Both the position numbers and the translations under genes were made by a program. 64,000 bases of DNA from Treponema maltophilum ATCC 51939 (GTDB taxonomy: Bacteria; Spirochaetota; Spirochaetia; Treponematales; Treponemataceae), in assembly GCF_000413055.1 (NCBI RefSeq), contig NZ_KE332518.1:1737583-1801582 (forward strand), in the 5' to 3' direction. Under the pieces are notes generated by a model that had not been told where the DNA came from, searched no databases, and saw nothing but the letters and a program-made list of their open reading frames with translations. Shown piece by piece: positions 53,989-62,819 of the stretch; positions within the stretch are counted from its first letter, which is position 1, and each line of letters begins with the position of its first letter.

Positions 53989-55199
53989 AAAACTTGAGTA
54001 TTTGGCTTCCGCCCTTTTCGCCCGATTATTCGGGGGCGGCTTCGGTTATGTTCGATTTTAACGCGCTTACCGCCATGCACGATGCGGCCGGCTGCACGGG
54101 CAATTATACCGGCTACGACGAGCCGCGCTGGTATAATTCGGAACGCAATATTTTTTGCTCCGGCTTGCGCGAAATAGACGCCGTTTTGGGCAACGACAAG
54201 GTTTTAATCGACAAGGTGATTGCCGCCGCAAAAAGTCTTAAACCCGAACTGCTCGCGCTCATCGGAACGCCCGTTCCCATGCTTATCGGCACCGACTTAA
54301 AAGGCCTTGCCAAAGAACTGGAAGCCGAATCGGGCCTTCCCGCAATCGGGATCGAAACGACGGGAACCGCCTATTACGACAAGGGCATTTTTTCGGCATG
54401 GAAGGAACTAATCGATAAATTTGCCGACTTTGACGGCGAAAAAAACGGCGGCTCACCCGCATCGGAAAAACGCGTAAACATAATCGGCGCAAACCCGATA
54501 GACTTTGTGCGCAGCGAAAATATCGAAAGTTTAAAAAGACTTTTGACTCAAGCCGGCTTTACCGTGAATTTTTGCGCAACGGAAAAGCTGACGGCGCAAA
54601 ACGTAAAAATGCTGAGCCGCGCGCAGGCAAATATCGCCGTATCGCAAGCGGGCCTTTCGATTGCCGACTACCTGTATAAAAAAAGCGGCATGCCCTACAT
54701 TGCAGGCTATCCGATCGGTGAAGCCGAATGCGCTCTTTTTGTGCAAAAACTCGAAGACGTTTGCAGCCGAAAGGAAAATTGCGTGTGGGGCGCGGAAACC
54801 GGACGGACGGAAAGCGAACCGGCGAGCGTACTGTGCCTCGGCGAACAGATTTTTTGCAATTCGCTGCGCTGCGCCCTCAAGCGCCGGTACGGAATCGACG
54901 GTATATGCGTCGGCACAATATTCGGCTTTCGCAAAGAAGCGGCGCAAACAGGCGATACGGCTTTACGCGACGAATCGGAAATAAAAGCGCACATAAACAA
55001 AGCGGAATTTAAAGCGGTTATCGGAGACCCGTTTTTTAAAAATCTTTTAAAAAAGAGCGAACAAAAGGCTTTTATCGAAGTGCCGCATTTCGGCGTTTCG
55101 AGCAAATTCCATAGAAAAGACGCACCGTATTTTATAGGCGAAGGAGGTAATGCGTTTTTACAAACGGTAGGCGAACAAGTGAACCGGGCGCTGCAATAG
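53985..55199 (+). CDS. Nitrogenase component 1-like protein (NifK/NifE-like)
   Basis: A 404-residue protein. CTGNYTGYDEPRW (Cys37) and NIFCSGLREIDAVLGND (Cys58) match the first two cysteine regions of component 1 proteins; the third region reads LIGTPVPMLIGTDL with no cysteine. With the NifD-like partner this gives an asymmetric cluster site, as in protochlorophyllide reductase rather than nitrogenase. The ATG overlaps the previous stop as ATGA. Heterotetramer formation with the 52732 product is inferred. Confidence 0.87.
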   Translation: MKNLSIWLPPFSPDYSGAASVMFDFNALTAMHDAAGCTGNYTGYDEPRWYNSERNIFCSGLREIDAVLGNDKVLIDKVIAAAKSLKPELLALIGTPVPMLIGTDLKGLAKELEAESGLPAIGIETTGTAYYDKGIFSAWKELIDKFADFDGEKNGGSPASEKRVNIIGANPIDFVRSENIESLKRLLTQAGFTVNFCATEKLTAQNVKMLSRAQANIAVSQAGLSIADYLYKKSGMPYIAGYPIGEAECALFVQKLEDVCSRKENCVWGAETGRTESEPASVLCLGEQIFCNSLRCALKRRYGIDGICVGTIFGFRKEAAQTGDTALRDESEIKAHINKAEFKAVIGDPFFKNLLKKSEQKAFIEVPHFGVSSKFHRKDAPYFIGEGGNAFLQTVGEQVNRALQ

Positions 55200-55264
55200 A
55201 ATCCGCCCGATTCGAGCATATACCGTTACAATTTTTCAAAAAATATGATGAATGAGGAGTAAGT

Positions 55265-56380
55265 ATGAAAAAATCGATTATACTGACGGCTTCGACCGTT
55301 GCGGTAATCGCCGCAATTTTGTGCGTAAGCGTTTCGTGCAAGGGCAAACAAAATGCAAAAGCCGAACCGGCTTTCAGAACGGTCATCGACCATAACGGCG
55401 AAACGGCTGAAATTCCGAACAAAATAAACAAAATCGTTATCCATCAGCTTTTGCCGCTGCCTTCGGTACTGTGCGTATTTGACGGTTCGGCGGACCGCCT
55501 GATCGGGATTCCGCCCGGATCCATGACCGCGGCGCGCGGCTCTTTGCTCGAAAAAACCTTTCCGCGCATAACGACCCTTTCGACCGAATTTACAAACGGC
55601 AATGATTTGAACATCGAAGCGCTGCTGAGTTTGGAACCGGACGTCGTATTCCACGGCGCGGGTCCCGAACTGAGCAAGCAATTGCGCGACGCGGGCATCC
55701 GTACGGTCGGATTCAGCGCGCGTAAATTCAACTACGATTGTATTGTAACGTTCGAAAAATGGATTGAGCTTTTGGGACAAACGCTCGACAAAGAAGACAA
55801 AGCGGCCGGCATCGGCGAATACGGCCGCCAAGTGTACAACGACATTCAATCCCGTTTGGCAAAGGTCGAAGAAAAAGATAAGCCCCGCGCAATGATTTTA
55901 TTCAACTACAACGACAGCGCGCTTACCGTTTCGGGCAGCAACTTTTTCGGTCAATACTGGCTTACTTCAACGGGCGCGGTGAACGTCGCTCAGGATTTAA
56001 GCGGTGTCGCCCCGGTAAACATGGAACAGATTATACAGTGGGATCCGGATATTATCTATATTACGAACTTCAGTCCGCGCATGCCCGAAGACTTAATCGA
56101 AAACAAAGTTGCCGGCCACGATTGGAGCCAAATAAAAGCGGTAAAAAATAAAAAAGTGTACAAATTTCCGCTGGGTATGTACCGCTGGTTCCCGCCCGCA
56201 TCGGAAGTTCCCCTGGTACTCCAATGGCTTGCAAAACACAACCAGCCGGAAATTTTTAAAGATTTGGACATGAATGCGGAAACGAAAAAATTCTACGAAA
56301 AATTTTATCAGCTGAACATCGACGATGAAGATATCCGTACGATTTACAATCCTTCACGGGAAGCCGGTAAATACAAATGA
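55265..56380 (+). CDS. Metallophore/corrinoid ABC transporter substrate-binding lipoprotein (BtuF/FecB class)
   Basis: A 371-residue protein with a lipoprotein signal ending VSVSC (cysteine 25). The mature domain (VIDHNGETAEIPNKINKIVI; EALLSLEPDVVFHGAG; WDPDIIYITNF) is a type 3 periplasmic binding protein of the class that binds siderophores, haem or cobalamin. A GAGGAG site precedes the ATG. It is 65 bases after the nitrogenase-like genes, on the same strand. The ligand is unknown; the operon context points to a metal chelate or tetrapyrrole. Confidence 0.88.
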   Translation: MKKSIILTASTVAVIAAILCVSVSCKGKQNAKAEPAFRTVIDHNGETAEIPNKINKIVIHQLLPLPSVLCVFDGSADRLIGIPPGSMTAARGSLLEKTFPRITTLSTEFTNGNDLNIEALLSLEPDVVFHGAGPELSKQLRDAGIRTVGFSARKFNYDCIVTFEKWIELLGQTLDKEDKAAGIGEYGRQVYNDIQSRLAKVEEKDKPRAMILFNYNDSALTVSGSNFFGQYWLTSTGAVNVAQDLSGVAPVNMEQIIQWDPDIIYITNFSPRMPEDLIENKVAGHDWSQIKAVKNKKVYKFPLGMYRWFPPASEVPLVLQWLAKHNQPEIFKDLDMNAETKKFYEKFYQLNIDDEDIRTIYNPSREAGKYK

Positions 56381-57402
56381 CAAACGAGCGCCGAAAATTT
56401 TATCTCGGATTATTGATACTGACCGTTCTCTTTATACTGACGGCTCTACTGTGCTTGAACATCGGCCGGTACCATGTGCCTTTGCGCAAAATGATTTCGG
56501 TGCTCGTCAACTTCCGCGACAGCATGATAAGCGAACCGAAACTGTATTCGGTTGTGTTTAAAATAAGGCTGCCGCGTATCTTGCTTGCGGCCTTTGTCGG
56601 AGCGGGTCTTTCGATTGCGGGCGCGTCCTTTCAAGCGCTTTTTTCCAACCCGCTGGCCACTCCCGATACCTTGGGAGTGGCTTCCGGCGCCTCGTTCGGC
56701 GCGGTTGTTGCCCTGCTTTTTTCGCTGAACGCCTTATTCGTTCAGCTGTTCGCATTGGTGATGGGAATCGCCGCGCTTTTTTTAACCTACGTCATCGGTA
56801 ATTCAAACGGCAAAAACGGCGTAAAAAGCGGCATCATTATGATTATTTTGGCCGGTATGGCCGTTTCATCGCTGTTTCAGGCAGCCGTTTCCTTGGCAAA
56901 ATACCTTGCCGATACCGAAGAAGTATTGCCGGCAATCACCTTTTGGCTCATGGGAAGCATGGCAAGTGCAAAATACGGCACGCTCGTAATCGGCCTGCCC
57001 TTTATAGCGATCGGCATGATTTTGCTCTGGAGCGTGCGCTGGCGCCTGAACATTTTAAGCTTCAGCGAAGACGAAGCGCGTTCTTTGGGCGTAAACGTAA
57101 AAGCCGTGCGGCTCATTACCATGTTCGCCTCGACGCTTATTACCGCTTCGGCGGTTTCGATGTGCGGACAAGTCGGCTGGGTCGGCTTATTGGTGCCGCA
57201 TATTGCCAGAATGCTGTTCGGAAACAACAACAGCTATGTCGTTCCCGCAAGCATCGGCTTGGGCGCCGTATTGATGATTTTAATCGACACCGCGGCAAGA
57301 AGCCTTATCAGCTCGGAAATTCCGGTTTCGATTTTAACGGCCGCCTTGGGCGCGCCGCTGTTTATCTTTCTCTTAAAAAAGACGGGAGGAATACGCACAT
57401 GA
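56377..57402 (+). CDS. Metallophore/corrinoid ABC permease (FecCD/BtuC family)
   Basis: A 341-residue permease with about ten helices. Family motifs include RLPRILLAAFVGAGLSIAGASFQALFSNPLATPDTLGVASGA and GWVGLLVPHIARMLFG. It would form a homodimer channel for the ligand bound by the preceding lipoprotein. ATGA overlap with both neighbours (upstream 56377, downstream 57399). Confidence 0.92.
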   Translation: MTNERRKFYLGLLILTVLFILTALLCLNIGRYHVPLRKMISVLVNFRDSMISEPKLYSVVFKIRLPRILLAAFVGAGLSIAGASFQALFSNPLATPDTLGVASGASFGAVVALLFSLNALFVQLFALVMGIAALFLTYVIGNSNGKNGVKSGIIMIILAGMAVSSLFQAAVSLAKYLADTEEVLPAITFWLMGSMASAKYGTLVIGLPFIAIGMILLWSVRWRLNILSFSEDEARSLGVNVKAVRLITMFASTLITASAVSMCGQVGWVGLLVPHIARMLFGNNNSYVVPASIGLGAVLMILIDTAARSLISSEIPVSILTAALGAPLFIFLLKKTGGIRT

Positions 57403-58202
57403 TTCTTCAAGTTGAACACGGATATTTTTCATACAATCCCAAACGGTATATCATAGACGATATCGGCTTTACATTGAATCAGGGTGAAGTGCTGTCCGTC
57501 CTCGGACCGAACGGGGTCGGAAAAACGACGCTTTTAAAATGCGTTATGGGCTTGCTCAAATGGAACAAGGGCAGAACGCTGCTCGACGGAAAAGACATAC
57601 GGGAATATTCCGTTAAGGATTTTTGGAGCAATATCGCATACGTTCCGCAGGCAAAACAATCGACTTTTTCGTACAATGCGCTCGAAATGGTTATGTTCGG
57701 CCGTTCGGCGCATTTGGGATTTTTCCGCCAGCCGACGGAAGAAGACCGCGAAAAGGCCCTTGCCTGTATGGAAGAAATCGGCGTCGCTTTTTTGCAAAAC
57801 AAATTATGCAACGAAATGAGCGGCGGAGAACTGCAAATGGTGCTCATAGCGCGCGCGCTTGCGGCCGAACCGAAGATACTGATTTTGGACGAGCCCGAAT
57901 CGAATTTGGACTTTAAAAATCAACTGACCGTTTTGGATACGATAAAAAATTTATCGCGCACAAAAAATATAAGCGTTATCGTCAATACCCACTACCCCGA
58001 CCACGCGCTGCAAATTTCGGACAGCGCGGTTATTCTAAAACAAAACGGCGAATGCTTATACGGAACAAGCCGCTCGATTATCAGCGAAGAAAACCTTATC
58101 GACGCCTTTAACGTCAAAGTGCGCTTACGCGATGTGGACATAGAGCAATCGGTATACACCTGCGTTATTCCGGTTGCCGTACTGCAAAAAGCGGCCGTTT
58201 GA
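57399..58202 (+). CDS. Metallophore/corrinoid ABC ATPase (FecE/BtuD family)
   Basis: A 267-residue ATPase: Walker A GPNGVGKTT, signature MSGGELQM, Walker B ILILDEPESNLD, switch NTHYPDH. GGGAGG lies nine bases before the ATG, which overlaps the permease stop. The ATG at 57399 is chosen; a longer frame from 56943 is a shadow of the permease. It is the last gene of the operon. A weak AAACT-GGC-AGTTT hairpin followed by T residues (about 58210-58227) may end the transcript. Confidence 0.91.
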   Translation: MILQVEHGYFSYNPKRYIIDDIGFTLNQGEVLSVLGPNGVGKTTLLKCVMGLLKWNKGRTLLDGKDIREYSVKDFWSNIAYVPQAKQSTFSYNALEMVMFGRSAHLGFFRQPTEEDREKALACMEEIGVAFLQNKLCNEMSGGELQMVLIARALAAEPKILILDEPESNLDFKNQLTVLDTIKNLSRTKNISVIVNTHYPDHALQISDSAVILKQNGECLYGTSRSIISEENLIDAFNVKVRLRDVDIEQSVYTCVIPVAVLQKAAV

Positions 58203-58240
58203 AAAACGCAAACTGGCAGTTTTTTTATCCGGGCCCTTTC

Positions 58241-58269
58241 TTGCTTTTATTCCGCTTATGATTTAGTAT
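58241..58269 (+). promoter_or_regulatory. araB promoter
   Basis: TTGCTT (58241-58246), 17 bases, TAGTAT (58264-58269), then a GGAGGG-type ribosome binding site before the ATG at 58304. Confidence 0.55.
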
Positions 58270-58303
58270 ATACGTAATTCGAATTCAAGCTGCGGAGGGT
58301 TGT

Positions 58304-60007
58304 ATGAATAAAAACGAGCATTTTGTGTTGGGAGCCGACTTCGGTTCGGATTCCGTGAGGGTTGTTGTATTGGATGCCGCCGACGGAAGCGTGCAAGGCT
58401 CCGATGTGCGCTTTTTTGAACGCTGGAAAAAGGGCTTGTACTGCGACCCGAAAGAAAACCGTTTCCGTCAGCACCCGCTCGATTATATAGAAAGTTTTAC
58501 CGCAGCCGTAAAAACGGCCGTAAAAGAAGCTCAATCGAAAAACAAAAAAGCCGTCGAGCTTATTTGCGCCGTCTGTATGGACACGACAGGCTCCACTCCC
58601 GCGCTCACGGACAAAAACGGTATGCCGCTTGCTTTGCTGCCGGAATTTGCCGAAGATCCGGATGCAATGTTCATTTTGTGGAAGGATCACACGGCAATCG
58701 CCGAAGCGGACGAAATAAACGCGCTGTGCAAAAGTTGGGGCGGAACGGATTATACGCGCTTTTCGGGCGGAACCTATTCTTCCGAATGGTTTTGGTCAAA
58801 ACTGCTGCACACGCTGCGCAAAAACAAAAACGTAAAAAAAGCCGCATTTTGCGCGGTCGAACACTGCGATTGGATGACCGCTTTACTGTGCGGAAAAGCC
58901 GCGCCGGACAAAATAAAGCGCAGCCGCTGCGCCGCAGGACATAAATGCATGTGGCACCAAAGCTGGGGCGGCTATCCTTCAAACGAATTTTTATCACGGC
59001 TCGATCCCAAACTTGCGAAAATCGCAGCGCATTTGGGCGATAAAACATGGACAACCGAACAAATTCAGGGAACGCTTACAAAAGAATGGGCTGCCGAATT
59101 GGGACTGAAAGAAGGGATTCTTGTCTGTATCGGCGGTTATGATGCCCACGTAGGCGCCGTGGGAGGCGGAGTTTCCGAAGGGATTATGGTCAAAAGCATG
59201 GGAACTTCCACTTGCGATATCATCATCGGGCCTGCGGCAAAAACAAAAGAAAAATGCATTCCCGGCATTTGCGGACAGGTTGACGGTTCGGTTATCGGCG
59301 GCAAAATCGCTTATGAAGCCGGACAATCATCTTACGGCGATTACTACCGCTGGTTCCGCGACTTATTGCTGTGGCCGCTTAAAAACGGCGCGGGCAAAGC
59401 CCTGCTCGGGCACGAACCGACCGAAGCGGAATATGACGCCTACGAAAAAAAGATTCTTCCCGAATTGGAAAAAGCCTGCGCCTGCATTTCTCCTTGCGCA
59501 ACCTCTCCCGTCGCCTTAGACTGGATCAACGGACGGCGTACTCCGCATGCAAACCAAAACCTTACCGCGTGGATGAGCGGCATAAGGCTCGGAACGGATG
59601 CGCCCGCTTTTATGCGCATGATTTTGGAAGCGACCGCTTTCGGCTCACGCGCAATTATCGAATGCTTCGAAAAAAACGGCATTAAGATAGAAAAAATCAT
59701 TGCCGTCGGCGGTGTCGCGCGCAAAAGCAGTGTCGGCATGCAGATTTTGGCCGATATCACAAAACGCAAGATTCAGGTAACCGAAAGCGACTTGTCGCCT
59801 TCCATCGGGGCGGCCGTTTTCGCCGCAACGGCGGCGGGTTTGTATCCGAACGTGGAAGCCGCACAAAAAAAATTGGCGCCGGGCACCGATCGCACGTACG
59901 TGCCGAATCCGAAAATGAGCGCGGTATACGATTTATTGTATAAAAAATATCTGCAGCTGGGCGCCTTTGCCGAAAAGCAGCTCAAAAGCGAAAAATCCGG
60001 CGCATAA
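58304..60007 (+). CDS. araB: Ribulokinase
   Basis: A 567-residue FGGY-family kinase. LGADFGSDSVRVVVLD is the N-terminal phosphate loop; CMDTTGSTPAL, GGYDAHVGAVG and VGGVARKSSVGMQILADI mark the nucleotide and sugar sites. It phosphorylates L-ribulose (or D-ribulose). Length and motifs fit AraB rather than xylulokinase. araD follows after 29 bases; no araA isomerase or transporter is in the window. Confidence 0.92.
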   Translation: MNKNEHFVLGADFGSDSVRVVVLDAADGSVQGSDVRFFERWKKGLYCDPKENRFRQHPLDYIESFTAAVKTAVKEAQSKNKKAVELICAVCMDTTGSTPALTDKNGMPLALLPEFAEDPDAMFILWKDHTAIAEADEINALCKSWGGTDYTRFSGGTYSSEWFWSKLLHTLRKNKNVKKAAFCAVEHCDWMTALLCGKAAPDKIKRSRCAAGHKCMWHQSWGGYPSNEFLSRLDPKLAKIAAHLGDKTWTTEQIQGTLTKEWAAELGLKEGILVCIGGYDAHVGAVGGGVSEGIMVKSMGTSTCDIIIGPAAKTKEKCIPGICGQVDGSVIGGKIAYEAGQSSYGDYYRWFRDLLLWPLKNGAGKALLGHEPTEAEYDAYEKKILPELEKACACISPCATSPVALDWINGRRTPHANQNLTAWMSGIRLGTDAPAFMRMILEATAFGSRAIIECFEKNGIKIEKIIAVGGVARKSSVGMQILADITKRKIQVTESDLSPSIGAAVFAATAAGLYPNVEAAQKKLAPGTDRTYVPNPKMSAVYDLLYKKYLQLGAFAEKQLKSEKSGA

Positions 60008-60036
60008 ATCGGCAGGTAGAATCGAGGAGAAATCTT

Positions 60037-60828
60037 ATGTACACCGACTTAAAAGAGCAGGCTTGGCGGGCGAACATGGAAATTCCCGCGCGAAATTTGG
60101 CGATTTATACGTGGGGCAACGTTTCGGCGCTGGATCCGGATAAAGCGGTTTTTGCGATTAAACCGTCGGGAGTTCCCTACGATCGGTTAAAAGCCGAAGA
60201 CATCGTCGTTGTCGATTTGGACGGAAAGGTTGCGGACGGAAAGCTGAATCCGTCTTCCGACACGCCGACTCACGCGCAATTGTACCGCTATTTTTTGCAA
60301 ACGCACAGCGCAATCCGCGGCATAACGCATACGCATTCGCCCTATGCAACCTCATGGGCGCAAGCGTGCCGTTCGATTCCGCTTTTGGGCACCACCCATG
60401 CCGACCACGGCTTTCGGCCGGTTCCCTGCACACCCTATCTTTCCGAAAAAGCCGTACAGACAGCCTACGAAAAAGAAACCGGCCTATTGATAATCGAAAC
60501 GCTTAAAAATCCGTCAATCGCCTGCCCCGTCGCTTTGCCGCACAAACTGCACGGCTGCACCGGGAAAGGCGCCTGCTTTGACGAAGCGCTGAATCCCGCC
60601 GAATGCCAAATGATTTTACTCGGCGGGCACGGCCCGTTTACGTGGGGAACGGACGCCGAAAAGTCGGTGTACAACGCCGCCGTCCTTGAAGAAATCGCCA
60701 AAATGGCCTGGGTGTGCATGACGGTCAATCCCGACTTCGCTCCCCTTCCCGACTACGTCATTCAAAAGCATTACGACAGAAAGCACGGGAAAAACGCTTA
60801 TTACGGACAAGGTTCAAAAAACCGCTGA
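60037..60828 (+). CDS. araD: L-ribulose-5-phosphate 4-epimerase
   Basis: A 263-residue class II aldolase-fold enzyme. GNVSALDPDKAVFAIKPSGVPY, HTHSPYATSWAQA (metal-binding histidines) and GGHGPFTWG (third histidine) are the signature segments. It converts L-ribulose 5-phosphate to D-xylulose 5-phosphate. A GAGGAG site precedes the ATG. The stop is two bases from the convergent ribF. Confidence 0.93.
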   Translation: MYTDLKEQAWRANMEIPARNLAIYTWGNVSALDPDKAVFAIKPSGVPYDRLKAEDIVVVDLDGKVADGKLNPSSDTPTHAQLYRYFLQTHSAIRGITHTHSPYATSWAQACRSIPLLGTTHADHGFRPVPCTPYLSEKAVQTAYEKETGLLIIETLKNPSIACPVALPHKLHGCTGKGACFDEALNPAECQMILLGGHGPFTWGTDAEKSVYNAAVLEEIAKMAWVCMTVNPDFAPLPDYVIQKHYDRKHGKNAYYGQGSKNR

Positions 60829-60830
60829 AA

Positions 60831-61727
60831 TTATAGCGGCGGCAAACTGCGAGCGGACAGGAGTGTTCGCGCGGCGACGATATCTTTTTGAACTTGCTTT
60901 TGAACCTCGACAAGGCCGTTCAGTTTCACTACATTGCGGATAAATGCACACACGTACAGTTCTATTTTTTTGCCGTAGATATCGCGCGAAAAATCGAGCA
61001 ATAAAGTTTCGGTGCTGATTTTCGTGTCGTTATCGACGGAAGGACGTCGCCCTATATTTGTCAGCCCCTTAAAAACCTCGCCGTCGATGCGCGTAAGCGT
61101 TGCGTATACGCCTTCGGGCGGCTTTTTTTTATTCGGCGCAAGTCCCAGATTCGCCGTGGGCATGCCGACCGTTCTGCCGAGCCCTTTACCGTGCAACACT
61201 TCACCGACCATCATATACGGTCGGCCGCACAAACGCGAAAAAGCATCGAAGTCGCCCCGTTCAAAGGCCGCATCCAGCATCGGCATGGAAATCGCTTCGC
61301 CGTTTTCGCAAACTTCTTCGCACATCACAATCGGAATGCCGAGCTCTTGCGCCGCTTTTCGGATGGCCGGCTGCGCATTCAGCGGCTCGCATTGTTCATG
61401 TTCGTCTTCCGCACACTTGCCGCACACAATACAGGACGCTCCCGTTTTTTTTATAAGAGCGGCCGGATCGGACTTTTCTTTTTCGTTGCAGGAAATCAAC
61501 ACGTCAAGACCGCAGTTTTTCAGCAGCAGCGCCTTTTCTTCTTCGGTCGTATAGACAAAAGTCCCTTCGCTCGGCACAAAGCTTACAAGGACGGAAGGCA
61601 GGCCTCTTTTTTTCGCCTCCCGCACAAGCGTTTGCACGAGACTCCGATGCCCCTTATGCATTCCGTCAAAGCGCCCGAACGCGACACATGCGTTATCCGT
61701 TTTTTCAATTTGATATAGGTGTTTCAT
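60831..61727 (-). CDS. ribF: Bifunctional riboflavin kinase/FMN adenylyltransferase
   Basis: A 298-residue protein making FMN and FAD. The N-terminal nucleotidyltransferase has FGRFDGMHKGHRSLV; the C-terminal kinase has GKGLGRTVGMPTANL and ETLLLDFSRDIYGKKIEL. The adenylyltransferase half is slightly shorter than usual and cysteine-rich around 100-115 (SCIVCGKCAEDEHEQCEP), which is odd. The start lacks a clear ribosome binding site. Confidence 0.9.
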   Translation of the reverse strand: MKHLYQIEKTDNACVAFGRFDGMHKGHRSLVQTLVREAKKRGLPSVLVSFVPSEGTFVYTTEEEKALLLKNCGLDVLISCNEKEKSDPAALIKKTGASCIVCGKCAEDEHEQCEPLNAQPAIRKAAQELGIPIVMCEEVCENGEAISMPMLDAAFERGDFDAFSRLCGRPYMMVGEVLHGKGLGRTVGMPTANLGLAPNKKKPPEGVYATLTRIDGEVFKGLTNIGRRPSVDNDTKISTETLLLDFSRDIYGKKIELYVCAFIRNVVKLNGLVEVQKQVQKDIVAARTLLSARSLPPL

Positions 61728-61742
61728 TTCGGTTTACCGTTC

Positions 61743-61772
61743 ATCATAACGGAAACGGAGCAATTATATCAA
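61743..61772 (-). promoter_or_regulatory. Probable ribF promoter
   Basis: Minus strand TTGATA (61772-61767), 18 bases, TATGAT (61748-61743). The leader would be only about eight to nine bases. Confidence 0.5.
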
Positions 61773-61872
61773 TGCTTTCACCGCACCGTCCTTCACTTAT
61801 TGTACAATCAACTCTTTTTCAGTTATACTTGGCCGTAATCGATTCGCATACAATTATAATAAGGAGAACTCC

Positions 61873-62760
61873 ATGCCGAACACCAAACCGTTTTTTACCG
61901 CCGCAGCTTTAACCGCGGTTTTGCTCGCCGCCGCCGTTTTTATTTCTTGCGGCGGAAAAAGCGCCTTGTACGAAGATGCCTATGAAGCCGGCTCCGCCCG
62001 CGTCGCGGCGGAAATGAAAATGAGCGCCGACAACTACGAAGAACAAGTTCCCGCGGACACGGCTCAAAGCGAGCGCAAATTGATAAAGACCGGCAGCCTG
62101 TATTTTAAAGTGAGCGATATTGCGCAAACCGAAATCGCCGTTGCAAAATGGTGCGCCCTTTACGGCGGCTATGTCGAATCGTCCTTTAACAACGAAAACA
62201 GCGGAAGTGCGGCGGTCCGCATTCCGAGTGCGCGTTTTGAACAGGCAATGGAGTCCGCCGGAAGCATCGGCACGCTGGAATCGAAAAGCGTTTCGGCCGA
62301 AGACGTTTCGGAGCGGTACTACGATTTGCAAACGCGCCTCGAAACGCGCAAACTTATGCGCAGCCGCCTGCAAACCTATCTTTCGCAGGCAAAAAATATG
62401 GAAGACATGCTGAAAATCGAGCATGAATTGAATTCCGTCATCGGCGACATCGAATCGATGGAAGGAAAAATGAAGCGGCTGTCTTCGCAAATCGACTATT
62501 CCCGAATCGAAATAAGCTATCACCTGCCCTTCAGAGCGACTTCTTCGGGCGGTTTTGAATGGCCCGATATGGGCGAAGCATTCAGGCGCTTCGCGTCGAA
62601 TATTGTCGATTTTTTCGCCGGCCTTCTTACCGTCCTGCTTTATATTATAATCTGCGGAGCGCCCCTTGTCGGAATCGCCGCCCTCTTGTACTGGCTGCTG
62701 TTCGGCAAAATCGGGCTTTTAAAGAAGCTGTTCCGCCTATTAAACGGCAAGGGGAAATAG
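61873..62760 (+). CDS. DUF4349-type membrane lipoprotein
   Basis: A 295-residue protein with a lipoprotein signal ending FISC (cysteine 26), a central domain (LIKTGSLYFKVSDIAQTEIAV; VRIPSARFEQAM; a coiled coil around 150-190) matching DUF4349, and a C-terminal membrane helix plus basic tail. A GGAG site precedes the ATG. The stop codon and last codons lie in a 39-bp sequence repeated 727 bases downstream, so the gene end marks an insertion point. Function unknown. Confidence 0.83.
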   Translation: MPNTKPFFTAAALTAVLLAAAVFISCGGKSALYEDAYEAGSARVAAEMKMSADNYEEQVPADTAQSERKLIKTGSLYFKVSDIAQTEIAVAKWCALYGGYVESSFNNENSGSAAVRIPSARFEQAMESAGSIGTLESKSVSAEDVSERYYDLQTRLETRKLMRSRLQTYLSQAKNMEDMLKIEHELNSVIGDIESMEGKMKRLSSQIDYSRIEISYHLPFRATSSGGFEWPDMGEAFRRFASNIVDFFAGLLTVLLYIIICGAPLVGIAALLYWLLFGKIGLLKKLFRLLNGKGK

Positions 62761-62766
62761 GGAATT
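62728..62766 (+). repeat. Direct repeat, copy 1 (39 bp) flanking mazEF
   Basis: This copy covers the last codons and stop of the DUF4349 gene plus six bases. It matches 63455-63493 with one mismatch (position 10). Confidence 0.92.
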
Positions 62767-62775
62767 TTAAAACCG

Positions 62776-62812
62776 TGCCGGTTGTCCGTCGATTCGCTCA
62801 ACCGGCATTTTT
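62776..62812. terminator. Bidirectional intrinsic terminator
   Basis: TGCCGGTTG (62776-62784) and CAACCGGCA (62799-62807) form a perfect 9-bp stem; TTTTT follows on the plus strand and a short T tract on the minus. It serves mazF and any plus-strand read-through from the DUF4349 gene. Confidence 0.85.
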
Positions 62813-62819
62813 GCAAATA

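Noticed and set aside
51984-55199. True nitrogen fixation
   Set aside because: There are no nifE/N/B genes, no cofactor histidine in the NifD-like protein, and a cysteine is missing from the NifK-like protein.
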